NCBI RefSeq assembly: GCF_037977385.1
Contig: NZ_CP150277.1
Span: 682,001-746,000, forward strand
Direction of reading: 5' to 3'
Source: Terribacillus sp. FSL K6-0262
GTDB lineage: Bacteria > Bacillota > Bacilli > Bacillales > Amphibacillaceae
DNA: 64,000 nucleotides
Both the position numbers and the translations under genes were made by a program. Positions 34,733 through 43,641 of this stretch are shown piece by piece (the first letter of the stretch is position 1; each line of letters starts with the position of its first letter). The notes beneath the pieces were generated by a model, which saw only the letters and a program-made list of their open reading frames with translations, searched no databases and was not told the DNA's origin.

Positions 34733-34892
34733 ATAAAAAAAGAACCTTCTCCCCAAAAAGGAAGAAGGTCCAGTCATAACCGAATCAGCTTCTTATCTTT
34801 AAGGCGGATACCTTTTGGAATTAGCACCGTGTCTGGACAGACTGGTTGCTGAGACATCATAGGGCCAATTCCCTCCGTCTCTCTTGATAAGA
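34733..34892 (-). promoter_or_regulatory. SAM (S-box) riboswitch of metI-metC
   Basis: On the minus strand the aptamer opens with CTTATCAAGAGAGACGGAGG, continues TGGCCCTATGATGTCTCAGC AACC, has GGTGCTAATTCC, and closes P1 with AAAGATAAGAAG. The expression platform is a terminator, ACCTTCTTCC ... GGAGAAGGTTCT followed by seven T. A -10-like TATAAT is at 34915-34920. Order and sequence are canonical for SAM-I. Confidence 0.95.
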
Positions 34893-35093
34893 AAAATCAC
34901 TATTCATTTTTTATATTATAGCCATGTTAACATACAGGAAAATCCAGTCAAGATATTTTTGATAATTTTCCATCAAATACAATTATTTCTGTTGATTTTT
35001 TTAGGCAAAGCCGTTTTTGATGGCAGTCAAAGTAAAAAAATAGGATTGACACCCAGTACTTTTCGGTCTATCCTTTTCCTTACAACTGATATT

Positions 35094-35247
35094 TCTTATC
35101 CAGATTGGTGGAGGGAATGGCCCTAAGAAACCAAAGCAACAGGCTGCAAGCCGCAGTACTGTGCTAATTCCAGGTGTTTGACACTGAAGATAAGAAGAGC
35201 GGAAGCTTGAAAAATGGCCCTCTTCTTGTGGAAGGGGCCTTTTTTTA
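35094..35247 (+). promoter_or_regulatory. SAM (S-box) riboswitch of the amidohydrolase/peptide ABC operon
   Basis: P1 CTTATC (35095-35100), then GGTGGAGGGAATGGCCCTAAG, AACCAAAGCAACAGGC, GTGCTAATTCCAGGTG and closing GAAGATAAGAAG. A terminator GGCCCTCTTC ... GAAGGGGCC with seven T ends at 35247, before the gene at 35305. A promoter TTGACA-N17-TATCCT is at 35046-35074. It is back to back with the metI S-box, so two SAM switches share a 200-bp divergent control region. Confidence 0.95.
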
Positions 35248-35304
35248 AGACAAAATCCGATTAATTTCATTGGAGATATCAAGATTATTACAGGAGGCTA
35301 TAGG

Positions 35305-36501
35305 ATGGAGACCACAAAGCAGACCCTTGCGGAGGTACATAAGGAATTGGAACAGGATTTCGCAGAAGTCGTCGAATGGAGACGATATCTGCATCAGCAT
35401 CCTGAATTGAGTTTTCAAGAGACAGAAACAGCCCGTTTCATCGCTGATAAGCTGCACAGCTTCGGATATGAGGATATCCAGACAAATATCGGCGGCTACG
35501 GCATTGTCGCAGCGCTGTCAGGGAAAGAGACTGGGCCGACGATTGCCCTCAGGGCTGATTTCGATGCCCTGCCGATAGAGGACGAGAAAGAAACAGCCTA
35601 TCGCTCCCAGATACCTGGTGTGATGCATGCTTGCGGGCATGACGGTCATACGGCTGCACTACTCGGGACTGCCAAAGCATTGATCAAGCATAAGGACAGC
35701 CTGAAAGGCAAAGTCGTCTTCCTGTTCCAGCCTGCTGAGGAAGTACCGCCCGGCGGTGCCAAGGCGATGATTGAAGATGGAGCACTCGACGGCGTCGATT
35801 ATGTCTACGGCGCACATCTTAACTCTGCTGCCCCTGTCGGGAAAATCGGTGTCGGCGAAGGATTCAAAATGGCCGCAGTGGATAAATTTTCGATCACCAT
35901 CCAAGGAAAAGGGGGGCATGGCGCCGCTCCTCAGGAAGCTGTCGATCCAATCGTCATCGGCAGTGATATCGTAAGCGCCTTGCAGAAGATTGTCAGCCGC
36001 AGAGTCAGCCCGCTGGAATCCGCGGTTGTGACACTGGGTGTCTTCCAGTCCGGCAATGCGTTCAATGTCATTCCGGATACAGCCAAATTGGAAGGCACGG
36101 TCCGGACATTCAATGCCGACATCCGCAAGCAGGTCAGACAGCAGATAGAAGCAATCGTTTCGGGGATCACGAGCGGATTCGGCGCAACCTATTCCATCGA
36201 TTACCTGCACGGCTATCCTGCGCTTTATAATCATCCTGAGGAGACTGCTCTTTTGCAGAGGCTGTTCTCCGAGCAATTCGGCGAAGAACAGGTAATAGAG
36301 CTTGAAACCGGGATGGGAGCGGAAGATTTCGCTTATTACCTGCAGGAAAAACCCGGCAGCTTTTTTAAAGTTGGCTCCCGCAACGAGGATACAGGCACAC
36401 ACTATCCGCATCATCATCCGAAATTCGACATCGATGAGCGCGCATTGCTCATCACCGAAAAAGCGTTCACGAAAATCGTATTCTCGTTATTGGGAAGCTA
36501 A
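35305..36501 (+). CDS. M20 family amidohydrolase (N-acyl amino acid deacylase type)
   Basis: 398 residues, M20D/HipO type. WRRYLHQHPELSFQETETAR, the metal-site motif GVMHACGHDGHTAALLGTAK, PAEEVPPGGAKAMIEDGALD and ETGMGAEDFAYYLQEKPGSF are conserved. Relatives remove acyl groups from N-acyl amino acids or S-substituted cysteines (YxeP/SndA types). Located between an S-box and an oligopeptide-type ABC transporter, it probably frees methionine or another sulfur amino acid from an imported conjugate. The substrate is inference. Clear AGGAGG-type ribosome binding site. Confidence 0.88.
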   Translation: METTKQTLAEVHKELEQDFAEVVEWRRYLHQHPELSFQETETARFIADKLHSFGYEDIQTNIGGYGIVAALSGKETGPTIALRADFDALPIEDEKETAYRSQIPGVMHACGHDGHTAALLGTAKALIKHKDSLKGKVVFLFQPAEEVPPGGAKAMIEDGALDGVDYVYGAHLNSAAPVGKIGVGEGFKMAAVDKFSITIQGKGGHGAAPQEAVDPIVIGSDIVSALQKIVSRRVSPLESAVVTLGVFQSGNAFNVIPDTAKLEGTVRTFNADIRKQVRQQIEAIVSGITSGFGATYSIDYLHGYPALYNHPEETALLQRLFSEQFGEEQVIELETGMGAEDFAYYLQEKPGSFFKVGSRNEDTGTHYPHHHPKFDIDERALLITEKAFTKIVFSLLGS

Positions 36502-36513
36502 GGAGGAAATGTC

Positions 36514-38100
36514 TTGAAGAAGAGATTTGCACTTATATCATTAGGCTTGGCGGCTACCATCGCACTGTTCGGATGCTCCGGCAATTCCAGCAGCAGTTCC
36601 GGCGCAAGCGGCGGAGAACCCGTGGAAGGCGGCGACTTGAACGTTGCCATGACAGCGGATCCCGACACACTGGACTGGATGTATTCCGGTGAAAGCGCTG
36701 CGAGAAAAATAGGCTGGCATATCTATGAAGGCCTGTTCGCCCTCGATAAGGATTACCAGGCTCGTCCTTTACTAGCCGACGACTATACCGTCAGCGATGA
36801 CAAGAAAACATACACGATCACCCTGCGTGATGGACTGAAATTCCACAACGGCCAGGACGTGACTGCCGAGGATGCCAAAGCATCGATCGAACGCTGGCTC
36901 AAGGTCTCTTCCGTCGGTAAGATCACAGCAACACATGTGGATGCTGTCGAAGCAACAGATGACTTGACATTGGTCATCACGCTGAAAGACCCGTATGCCG
37001 CTTTGCTCACCGATCTGGCTGCTCCGAAAGCATCTGCTGTCATCATTCCTGCCGACATTGCAGAAGCCGCTGGTGAACAGCCGCTGACAAATGAACAGCT
37101 GATCGGTACAGGTCCCTTCAAATTCGATTCCTGGAAGCGCGGAAATGAAATCGTCCTTTCCAAATTCAAAGATTATCAATCTCGTAAAGAGGAAGACTGG
37201 GGCGGTTTGACAGGTAAGAAGACAGCTTATCTGGATACGATTCATTTCAAGATCGTCAAAGACCCTCAAGTCATGCTCAATGGATTGAAGACAGATTTAT
37301 ATGATTATGTACAGTCCATTCCGCTTGATTTGTATGATGTAGTCGATACGACACCGAACGTCGAACCTGCCATCTCAAGCAATGGCTATTCCGTCATCAC
37401 ACCGGATAAATCCGAAGCGCCATTTGATGATATCAAAGTCCGCGAAGCACTTCATGCCGCGCTTGATAAAGAAGCCATCGCCAAGGCAACTTATGGCAAC
37501 AGTGAATTCTACAATCTGGATGGTGCCTTGTTCACTCCGGATCAAACAGCTCTTTACTCAGATCAAAACATCGATGACTTCGAGGCCTATGATCCGGATG
37601 AGGCGAAAAAGCTGCTGGAGGACAGCTCTTATGATGGGCAGCCAGTGAAAATCATCTTCTCCAATGACCATGCAGAGTATAAGAAAATCGCGGAGATTGC
37701 CGAGCAGCAGCTGGAAGCGGTCGGTTTCAATGTCGAGCTCGAGTCCTATGAATGGGCAACTTACTTGGAAAAATGGAGCGATGGTGCTAACTGGGATATG
37801 GTAGTGGTTGGCTGGTCTCCGTTCTTCTCGCCAAACCAAGCCGGAATGGTGAGCCAGGATTCCAACAGCAGCGGCTGGTATAACAGCGAACGCTGGCAGG
37901 AGCTTGTCGCACAATGGGGCGAGGCAGAAGATGAAGCAGCCCAAAAAGAAATCCTTGCTGAATTGAACAAGACAATCTATGATGAGCTTCCATTCGAAAA
38001 AGTAAGCAACCTTTCCACTTTGGATGCACGTACTTCCAAGCTGCAGGATTATGAAGATTGGTATGGTCCGCGCTTTTGGAATACATGGAAATCCCAGTAA
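36514..38100 (+). CDS. Peptide/nickel-type ABC transporter substrate-binding lipoprotein
   Basis: 528 residues, SBP family 5. A lipoprotein signal with lipobox LFGC (Cys21) is followed by a serine/glycine-rich linker (SGNSSSSSGASGG) and the mature domain: GGDLNVAMTADPDTLDWMYS, IYEGLFALDKDYQARPLLAD, LKFHNGQDVTAEDAKASIER, IGTGPFKFDSWKRGNEIVLS. It is anchored outside the membrane and delivers ligand to the permeases that follow. Starts at TTG with AAGGAGGAAATGTC. The ligand is likely a methionine- or sulfur-containing peptide/conjugate, judging by the S-box. Confidence 0.9.
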   Translation: MKKRFALISLGLAATIALFGCSGNSSSSSGASGGEPVEGGDLNVAMTADPDTLDWMYSGESAARKIGWHIYEGLFALDKDYQARPLLADDYTVSDDKKTYTITLRDGLKFHNGQDVTAEDAKASIERWLKVSSVGKITATHVDAVEATDDLTLVITLKDPYAALLTDLAAPKASAVIIPADIAEAAGEQPLTNEQLIGTGPFKFDSWKRGNEIVLSKFKDYQSRKEEDWGGLTGKKTAYLDTIHFKIVKDPQVMLNGLKTDLYDYVQSIPLDLYDVVDTTPNVEPAISSNGYSVITPDKSEAPFDDIKVREALHAALDKEAIAKATYGNSEFYNLDGALFTPDQTALYSDQNIDDFEAYDPDEAKKLLEDSSYDGQPVKIIFSNDHAEYKKIAEIAEQQLEAVGFNVELESYEWATYLEKWSDGANWDMVVVGWSPFFSPNQAGMVSQDSNSSGWYNSERWQELVAQWGEAEDEAAQKEILAELNKTIYDELPFEKVSNLSTLDARTSKLQDYEDWYGPRFWNTWKSQ

Positions 38101-38108
38101 TGCCCCGA

Positions 38109-38140
38109 GAAAATCGCCTGCGTTACCGCTGGCGATTTTC
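38109..38140 (+). terminator. Intercistronic hairpin between binding protein and permease genes
   Basis: GAAAATCGCC / GGCGATTTTC stem, with TTCC following. It probably lowers downstream transcription or protects the 3' end of the binding-protein mRNA, which is usual since binding proteins are needed in excess. Confidence 0.6.
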
Positions 38141-38169
38141 TTCCATTTCCAAATAAAGGAGTGACGCTT

Positions 38170-39114
38170 GTGCTTAACTATACAATCCGCAGGCTGCTGT
38201 CTGTCATACCTGTCATGCTCGTGGTCAGTATCATCGTATTCCTGCTCGTTCACCTGACACCTGGCAATCCGGCTTTCATCATCCTTGGTGAAGATGCCTC
38301 ACCTGAAGCCGTCGCGCAGCTGGAAGAACAGCTTGGCCTGAATGAGCCACTGTACATACAATTTTTCGACTGGCTCAAACAAGTCATCACTGGCGACCTT
38401 GGAACAAGTGTGTATTCCTCCCAGCCGGTCACGGAACTGATTTTTGCCAATTTTGGCCCCACTTTCAGTTTGATGGCCTTGTCCCTGCTCTTTATCTTGG
38501 TCATCTCCATTCCGATTGCGATCCTGATTGTATCTTTACGCAAGACGATCCTGGATCCATTATTCACAAACGCATCCCTGCTCGGTGTGTCGGTTCCGGA
38601 ATTCTGGCTCGCCATCTTGCTTGTGCTGGCGTTTGGGGTGACGTTCCCGATATTCCCGGTCGCCGGTTATATCCCACTTTCTGAAGGTTTCGGAGCCTGG
38701 CTTTATCATTTGCTTCTGCCTGCTTTTGTGCTTGCGCTTGTAGAAATCGGCATCATCGCAAGAATGCTCCGGGACAGCATGCTGGATTCCGTGAACCAGG
38801 ATTATACAAAGACGGCACGGGCAAAAGGCGTCCGTGAACGCGATGTATTGATGAAACATGTTTTCGCCAATGCACTCATCCCGACAACGACTGTCCTTGG
38901 TGCCACTGTTGCGGGACTGCTCGGCGGAACGGTCATCATCGAAACGCTGTTCACCATCCCAGGAATCGGACAGCTGCTGATCGATTCGATTCACCGACGG
39001 GATTATCCAGTGATTCAAGGTGTCGTGCTATTCATTGCTGCTATCTATGTGTTAGTCAACCTTGTCGTCGATCTCTTGTATGCATTCCTGGATCCAAGGA
39101 TCCGCTATGACTGA
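38170..39114 (+). CDS. ABC transporter permease, DppB/OppB type
   Basis: 314 residues from a GTG at 38170, eight bases after AAAGGAG (a GTG three codons earlier is less well placed). Six helices. LLSVIPVMLVVSIIVFLLVH, LTPGNPAFIILGEDAS, and the EAA-type loop with DYTKTARAKGVRERDVLMKH followed by NALIPTTTVLGATVAGLLGG. It forms the membrane channel with the next gene product. Confidence 0.92.
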   Translation: MLNYTIRRLLSVIPVMLVVSIIVFLLVHLTPGNPAFIILGEDASPEAVAQLEEQLGLNEPLYIQFFDWLKQVITGDLGTSVYSSQPVTELIFANFGPTFSLMALSLLFILVISIPIAILIVSLRKTILDPLFTNASLLGVSVPEFWLAILLVLAFGVTFPIFPVAGYIPLSEGFGAWLYHLLLPAFVLALVEIGIIARMLRDSMLDSVNQDYTKTARAKGVRERDVLMKHVFANALIPTTTVLGATVAGLLGGTVIIETLFTIPGIGQLLIDSIHRRDYPVIQGVVLFIAAIYVLVNLVVDLLYAFLDPRIRYD

Positions 39115-39136
39115 AGCCAAAGGAGGTACATAAACG

Positions 39137-39985
39137 ATGATGTCCAAGAAACGAAACATTATCGCCCTGACGATTTTCTTATTGATTGCCTTGGCAACGA
39201 TCACCGCCAATTGGTGGCTGCCGGTCTCCCCTGCGGCAATGGATGCCAACCAGCGACTGCTTGCACCATCTGGCGCTCATTGGTTCGGCACCGATGATTT
39301 CGGCCGTGACATTTTTGCCCGCGTGGTCGTCGCCGCCCGTGTGTCTTTAGCTGTCGGTGTCATTGTAGCCATCATAGCGACAGTCATCGGTACATTGATC
39401 GGTCTTGTATCCGGCTATTTCCGTAAAACGGATTTTATCCTGATGCGGATTGTGGACGGATTTCTCGCTTTTCCTGCCCTGCTTTTGGCATTGGCGCTCG
39501 TAGCGGCGCTTGGCGGAAGCATCACGAATATCGTCATCGCCCTGACGATTGCTTTCTTCCCGGTCATGTCACGAGTGGTCCGCTCTGCCGTACTGCAAAT
39601 CAACAACGCACAATATATCGAAGCAGCGCGGACAACAGGGACTGGAAATATCGTCATTTTATTTAAATATATACTGCCGAATGTACTCTCCCCCATCATT
39701 GTGCAAAGTACATTCATTTTTGCCAAAGCCATACTAGCAGAAGCTGCACTCAGCTTTCTCGGTGTCGGTGTCAATCCATCCACGCCGACTTGGGGAAATA
39801 TGCTGCAGGAATCACAGATTTATATTACGATCGCTCCCTGGTTCTCGATTTTCCCTGGCATCGCAATCGTGATTACCGTCTTGTCGCTGAACATACTTGG
39901 CGACGGACTCCGGGATGCCTTCGATCCGCATAGCATCAAGAGAAAGCGGAAACGGAAACCAAAACAAACAGCACCAGCTGCCTAG
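39137..39985 (+). CDS. ABC transporter permease, DppC/OppC type
   Basis: 282 residues, six helices. RLLAPSGAHWFGTDDFGRDI is the DppC signature near the N terminus, and IEAARTTGTGNIVILFKYIL the EAA loop that contacts the ATPases, followed by PNVLSPIIVQSTF. A basic tail (KRKRKRKPKQ) ends it. AAAGGAGG precedes a double ATG. It pairs with the DppB-type subunit. Confidence 0.92.
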   Translation: MMSKKRNIIALTIFLLIALATITANWWLPVSPAAMDANQRLLAPSGAHWFGTDDFGRDIFARVVVAARVSLAVGVIVAIIATVIGTLIGLVSGYFRKTDFILMRIVDGFLAFPALLLALALVAALGGSITNIVIALTIAFFPVMSRVVRSAVLQINNAQYIEAARTTGTGNIVILFKYILPNVLSPIIVQSTFIFAKAILAEAALSFLGVGVNPSTPTWGNMLQESQIYITIAPWFSIFPGIAIVITVLSLNILGDGLRDAFDPHSIKRKRKRKPKQTAPAA

Positions 39986-39998
39986 AGGAGGTTACATT

Positions 39999-41015
39999 AT
40001 GCTAGAAGTAAAGAATCTGCATGTCCACCTGGATACACCAGCCGGCCTCGTCAAAGCGGTTGATGGTGTATCATTCCGGCTGGAAGCTGGGCAGACCATC
40101 GGCATCGTCGGGGAATCGGGCAGCGGAAAAAGCGTCCTTGCTCATTCACTGACAAAGCTGAACCCTGAACCACCAGCCACCTACCCTGAAGGAGAAATCC
40201 TCTTCGAAGGAGAAAACATCCTGACAATGGATAAAAAGCGCCTGCGCAACCTGCGCGGGAAAGAAATCGCGATGATTTTCCAAGATCCGATGTCGAGCCT
40301 GAATCCCGTTTTCAAAATCGGCAGACAGCTGATGGAAGCCATCCAGACCCATCAAAAGCTTCCCAAAAAAGAAGCGCGCCAAAAAGCGCTCGAACTGCTG
40401 GCAGATGTCGGTATCCCAGACCCGGAACGCCGGATGCATAATTATCCGCATCAATTTTCCGGAGGGATGCGCCAGCGCGTCCTGATTGCCATTGCACTCG
40501 CCGCCAGACCGAAGCTGCTCATCGCGGATGAACCGACAACAGCATTGGATGTGACGATCCAAGCCCAGATCATTGAACTATTGAAAAACATCCAAAAGAA
40601 ATATGGAACAGCCATCATCATGATTACCCATGATCTTGGAGTCGTGGCAAATCTGGCAGATCGGATCCTTGTCATGTATGCCGGCAAAATCGTCGAGTCC
40701 GGCAGTACAGCAAATATTTTTTATGATACGGCCATGCCATATACATGGTCGCTGCTGCGCTCGATTCCAAGACTGGATGCGGCAGGTTCCGAACGGCTGC
40801 TGCATATCGAGGGGAATCCGCCTAATCTGATTCATCCGCCAAAAGGATGCAATTTCCATCCCCGATGCCCATTCGCACGGGATGCTTGTCTGCAAACCGA
40901 TCCTGCGCTCATAGAACGCGGAACAGACCACTGGGCCGCTTGTGTTCTCAGCAAGCCGCAATTCGATGAAGAAAAACAAGCTGTAGCAGAGCAGAAAGGA
41001 GTGCTGCTATCTTGA
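39999..41015 (+). CDS. ABC transporter ATPase, DppD/OppD type
   Basis: 338 residues. Walker A GESGSGKSV, Q-loop MIFQDPMSSLNPVF, signature FSGGMRQRVLIAIAL, Walker B LLIADEPTTALDVT and switch His in MITHDLGVVA. The C-terminal oligopeptide-transporter extension carries cysteines (GCNFHPRCPFARDACLQ) that bind an iron-sulfur cluster or zinc in relatives. The start at 39999 follows GAGGAGGTTACATT. The frame upstream lies inside the permease gene. Confidence 0.93.
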   Translation: MLEVKNLHVHLDTPAGLVKAVDGVSFRLEAGQTIGIVGESGSGKSVLAHSLTKLNPEPPATYPEGEILFEGENILTMDKKRLRNLRGKEIAMIFQDPMSSLNPVFKIGRQLMEAIQTHQKLPKKEARQKALELLADVGIPDPERRMHNYPHQFSGGMRQRVLIAIALAARPKLLIADEPTTALDVTIQAQIIELLKNIQKKYGTAIIMITHDLGVVANLADRILVMYAGKIVESGSTANIFYDTAMPYTWSLLRSIPRLDAAGSERLLHIEGNPPNLIHPPKGCNFHPRCPFARDACLQTDPALIERGTDHWAACVLSKPQFDEEKQAVAEQKGVLLS

Positions 41016-42013
41016 CCGCATTATTGGAAATCAAGGATTTACACGTCCATTTCCCGATCAAGAATGGAGTCCTGCAGAAAACGACAGGTCATGTGAAGGC
41101 TTTGAATGGTATCGATTTGACTGTCAATAAAGGAGAAACCTTGGGGATTGTAGGGGAATCAGGCTGCGGGAAAAGCACACTTGCCAGAAGCATCGTCGGA
41201 TTGCAAAAGCCCACTTCCGGCGATATCCTCTTTAACGGAAAAACGTATACAGATGCGTCTTCCAAGGAGCTTTACGAGCTGCGCCGCAATATGCAAATGG
41301 TTTTCCAGGATCCATATACCAGCCTGAATCCGCGCATGAAAGTGAGCGAAAGCATTGCCGCTCCGCTGAAGGCGTACAAAAAGACAAAAAATCTGGAATC
41401 CCGGGTAAAAGAGCTGATGGAGCTCGTCGGATTGAATCCCGATGATCATTATCACCGGCTGCCGCATGAATTCTCCGGCGGGCAGCGCCAGCGGATCGGA
41501 ATCGCCCGCGCCATCGCCCTGGAGCCAAAGCTGATTGTCTGCGACGAGCCTGTCAGTGCACTGGATGTATCCGTCCAGGCCCAGGTCATCAATTTATTCC
41601 AGGATCTTCAGAAGAAATTGGATTTGACCTATGTCTTCATTGCACACGATCTTTCCGTGATCAATCATATCGCTGACCGCGTCGCTGTCATGTATCTAGG
41701 CAAAGTGATGGAAAAATCCAATCGCGAAACATTCCAGACGCATGCACAGCATCCCTATACAAATGCGCTGCTATCTGCTGTGCCTTTGCCGGATCCCGAT
41801 AAAGAACGGGCACGGGAACGCATTGTGTTGAAAGGCGAACTGCCTTCCCCTGCCAACCCGCCATCCGGCTGCGTGTTCCATACCCGCTGCCCGAAAGCGA
41901 CGGAATTCTGCAAAACCAACATACCCGCCCCGGAAGAACGCGGTGTTCCTGGACAGGAAGTAGCTTGCTTCTTTCCAGTCGGTGCGGAGGAGAATGCCAG
42001 GATTACATTATAA
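41012..42013 (+). CDS. ABC transporter ATPase, DppF/OppF type
   Basis: 333 residues. Walker A GESGCGKST, MVFQDPYTSLNPRMKV, signature FSGGQRQRIGIARAI, Walker B LIVCDEPVSALDVS and switch His FIAHDLSVI. The C-terminal GCVFHTRCPKATEFC extension matches the OppF type. The TTG start overlaps the preceding stop by 4 bp (TTGA) with AAAGGAG upstream. It closes the five-gene transporter unit, and a strong terminator follows. Confidence 0.93.
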   Translation: MTALLEIKDLHVHFPIKNGVLQKTTGHVKALNGIDLTVNKGETLGIVGESGCGKSTLARSIVGLQKPTSGDILFNGKTYTDASSKELYELRRNMQMVFQDPYTSLNPRMKVSESIAAPLKAYKKTKNLESRVKELMELVGLNPDDHYHRLPHEFSGGQRQRIGIARAIALEPKLIVCDEPVSALDVSVQAQVINLFQDLQKKLDLTYVFIAHDLSVINHIADRVAVMYLGKVMEKSNRETFQTHAQHPYTNALLSAVPLPDPDKERARERIVLKGELPSPANPPSGCVFHTRCPKATEFCKTNIPAPEERGVPGQEVACFFPVGAEENARITL

Positions 42014-42015
42014 GA

Positions 42016-42046
42016 AAAGCAACCTGCACGTGCAGGTTGCTTTTTA
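42016..42046 (+). terminator. Terminator of the peptide ABC operon
   Basis: AGCAACCTGC ACGT GCAGGTTGCT followed by TTTTTA. Confidence 0.92.
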
Positions 42047-42053
42047 TGTACCC

Positions 42054-42661
42054 TTACCATTTTTCCCGGATCAGCTCCACACTCTTTCTATCCCCATCAA
42101 TTCCCGACCTTCGAATTTCATTATATATCTGGCTTAGTTGATTGTAATAAAAAATCCAAACCATACCGACTATCATAATAGCCCATCATCAGTGTCGTGA
42201 CAGCGCCATGTGTACCTATTTTTAGATCCCTGATAGATTCTCAGTAAATCCTCCATACTGCCATAAGCCCTTTTTTGACAGTCTGCATTCGACTCGCCTC
42301 CTGGAAAGGAGGAGTTTGGGTCGGCAAAAGATTCCTTTAACGAAGGAGATAATTCCTTATCGAAGATCCGCGTATCACTCGGAGCAAAGACGCGTTCCCG
42401 CAGATCCTCGATTTCATCCACTTCTTTTTCCGCATATTCCGCCAAGCAACGGATTGTTTCAACTGCACGTGTGTATGGACTGGAAACAAAAAGTTCCATC
42501 CCATCACCCTTCAAGGATTTGGCAACCTTTAAAGCATCCCGCCTACCTTTATCAGTCAAAGCTCTCGTTCTTTGATTACCTTCCTTGGGAGATTCGCCAT
42601 GCCTTATCACATAAATGATGGTAGTTATATTTACACCCCTGATCCTCATTTTCACAGACAA
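42054..42661 (-). pseudogene. Histidine phosphatase family protein, frameshifted
   Basis: The N-terminal part (IIYVIRHGESPKEGNQRTRA, with the catalytic RHG; LFVSSPYTRAVETI) is intact. Near 42215, at a run of five A, the frame is lost and ends soon at 42173. The -/+1 frame continues the fold with GTHGAVTTLMMGYYDSRYGL and ends ELIREKW-stop at 42054. The expected start is also damaged: the good ribosome binding site AGGGGTG is followed by ATA ACT ACC where ATG would be expected (about 42628). Upstream ATGs lack a site. A phosphoglycerate mutase-like phosphatase that is likely dead. Confidence 0.8.
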
Positions 42662-42669
42662 AATCCAGT

Positions 42670-43284
42670 CTAATCAAACACGCTCAGTTTGTCAGGGTTA
42701 CGCAGAAATCCAAACAGCATTTGAACCTGCGCCTCCGTATTTCTTTTCAGCGACAATGGCGGGAGCTTGGTTTCGTCAAAGAATCCGACTTCGCTTGTCT
42801 CCGCGCTTCCCTGCGCTCCCCCGCCGACAATCTCGCATTGCAGGAAGATTTTGTAGTAATGGAACATTTGCGGTTTGTCGGTATGTTTATCTGAATCCAG
42901 CACTGCTAAAAGTTTCTTTGGCATCACGTCGTATCCAGACTCCTCTTTGATTTCCTTTACCGCATTTTCACCAGCCGATAATCCCACCTCACAAAATCCG
43001 CCAGGCAGCGACCAGCGATCGTCCATCTTCTCCTTCACCAACAGCAGTTTTCCATCCCGGAACACGACTCCTCGTATATCCAGCTTAGGTGTGGGATAAC
43101 CTTTTTCGGCTGCGAGCATCCCCCTGACTTGTTCTTTTGACTGCACACTATAATCAGCAATGATTTCCGCGCTGAGCTGCTGCAGCTCCTCGTATCTCTC
43201 CCGATCGAATACATCCTTTGAAAAATGCAGCCCTGCCTGGGAAATTGCCTGTATCCTCCTGGCCCATTCCAACCATTTTTCCAA
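42670..43284 (-). CDS. NUDIX hydrolase with N-terminal Nudix_hydro_N domain
   Basis: 204 residues from a TTG at 43284 (AGGTG upstream; a GTG three codons earlier is possible). An N-terminal helical domain (WLEWARRIQAISQAGLHFSK) is followed by the NUDIX domain with VKEKMDDRWSLPGGFCEVGL and REx-type box SAGENAVKEIKEESGYDV. This group hydrolyses ADP-ribose or similar nucleoside diphosphate sugars, but the substrate is not certain. Confidence 0.88.
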   Translation of the reverse strand: MEKWLEWARRIQAISQAGLHFSKDVFDRERYEELQQLSAEIIADYSVQSKEQVRGMLAAEKGYPTPKLDIRGVVFRDGKLLLVKEKMDDRWSLPGGFCEVGLSAGENAVKEIKEESGYDVMPKKLLAVLDSDKHTDKPQMFHYYKIFLQCEIVGGGAQGSAETSEVGFFDETKLPPLSLKRNTEAQVQMLFGFLRNPDKLSVFD

Positions 43285-43641
43285 GACTATCACCTATCAT
43301 CCGTAATCTTATTTATGCTTCGTCCACTAGTTTATGCTTCTGTTCCTGAATAGTGATGGCTCTTTCGGAATTTGGGTGCTGCCCGCATCATAAATACATT
43401 GTTTCTCCAGCATTGTCTTGCGCTGCTGCAGATTTTCAACGTGCCGGAATAATAAGCTGATACTAAAGGGGGATTGATGGCAGGTTCTGTCAGCTTCCAG
43501 ATAACACTTGAGCCGCCTGCTTCGGATACGTTTTCGTCCTGCCTCCTGCCATATGCCATAGGTGCTTGGAGAATTGGCATAGAGCTTCTGCCAGCTGATT
43601 CGTCAAATAATGGCCATCCCGCCTTTTCCCCGGTACCTGCC
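43285..43641 (-). other. Gene-free stretch with possible decayed coding sequence
   Basis: No convincing gene. On the minus strand, short protein-like pieces appear in different frames (HYLTNQLAEALCQFSKHLWH, and further on SISLLFRHVENLQQRKTMLE), separated by stops. This may be an old frameshifted gene, but I recognise no family. Confidence 0.35.

Noticed and set aside
36772..38253. Minus-strand frames of 99-231 codons across the binding-protein gene
   Set aside because: Antisense to the lipoprotein gene, with no start signals.
43332..43640. Minus-strand frame of about 100 codons following the VOC gene
   Set aside because: Composition is unlike a protein, there is no ribosome binding site, and better protein-like pieces occur in other frames. 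Listed only as a possible decayed region.
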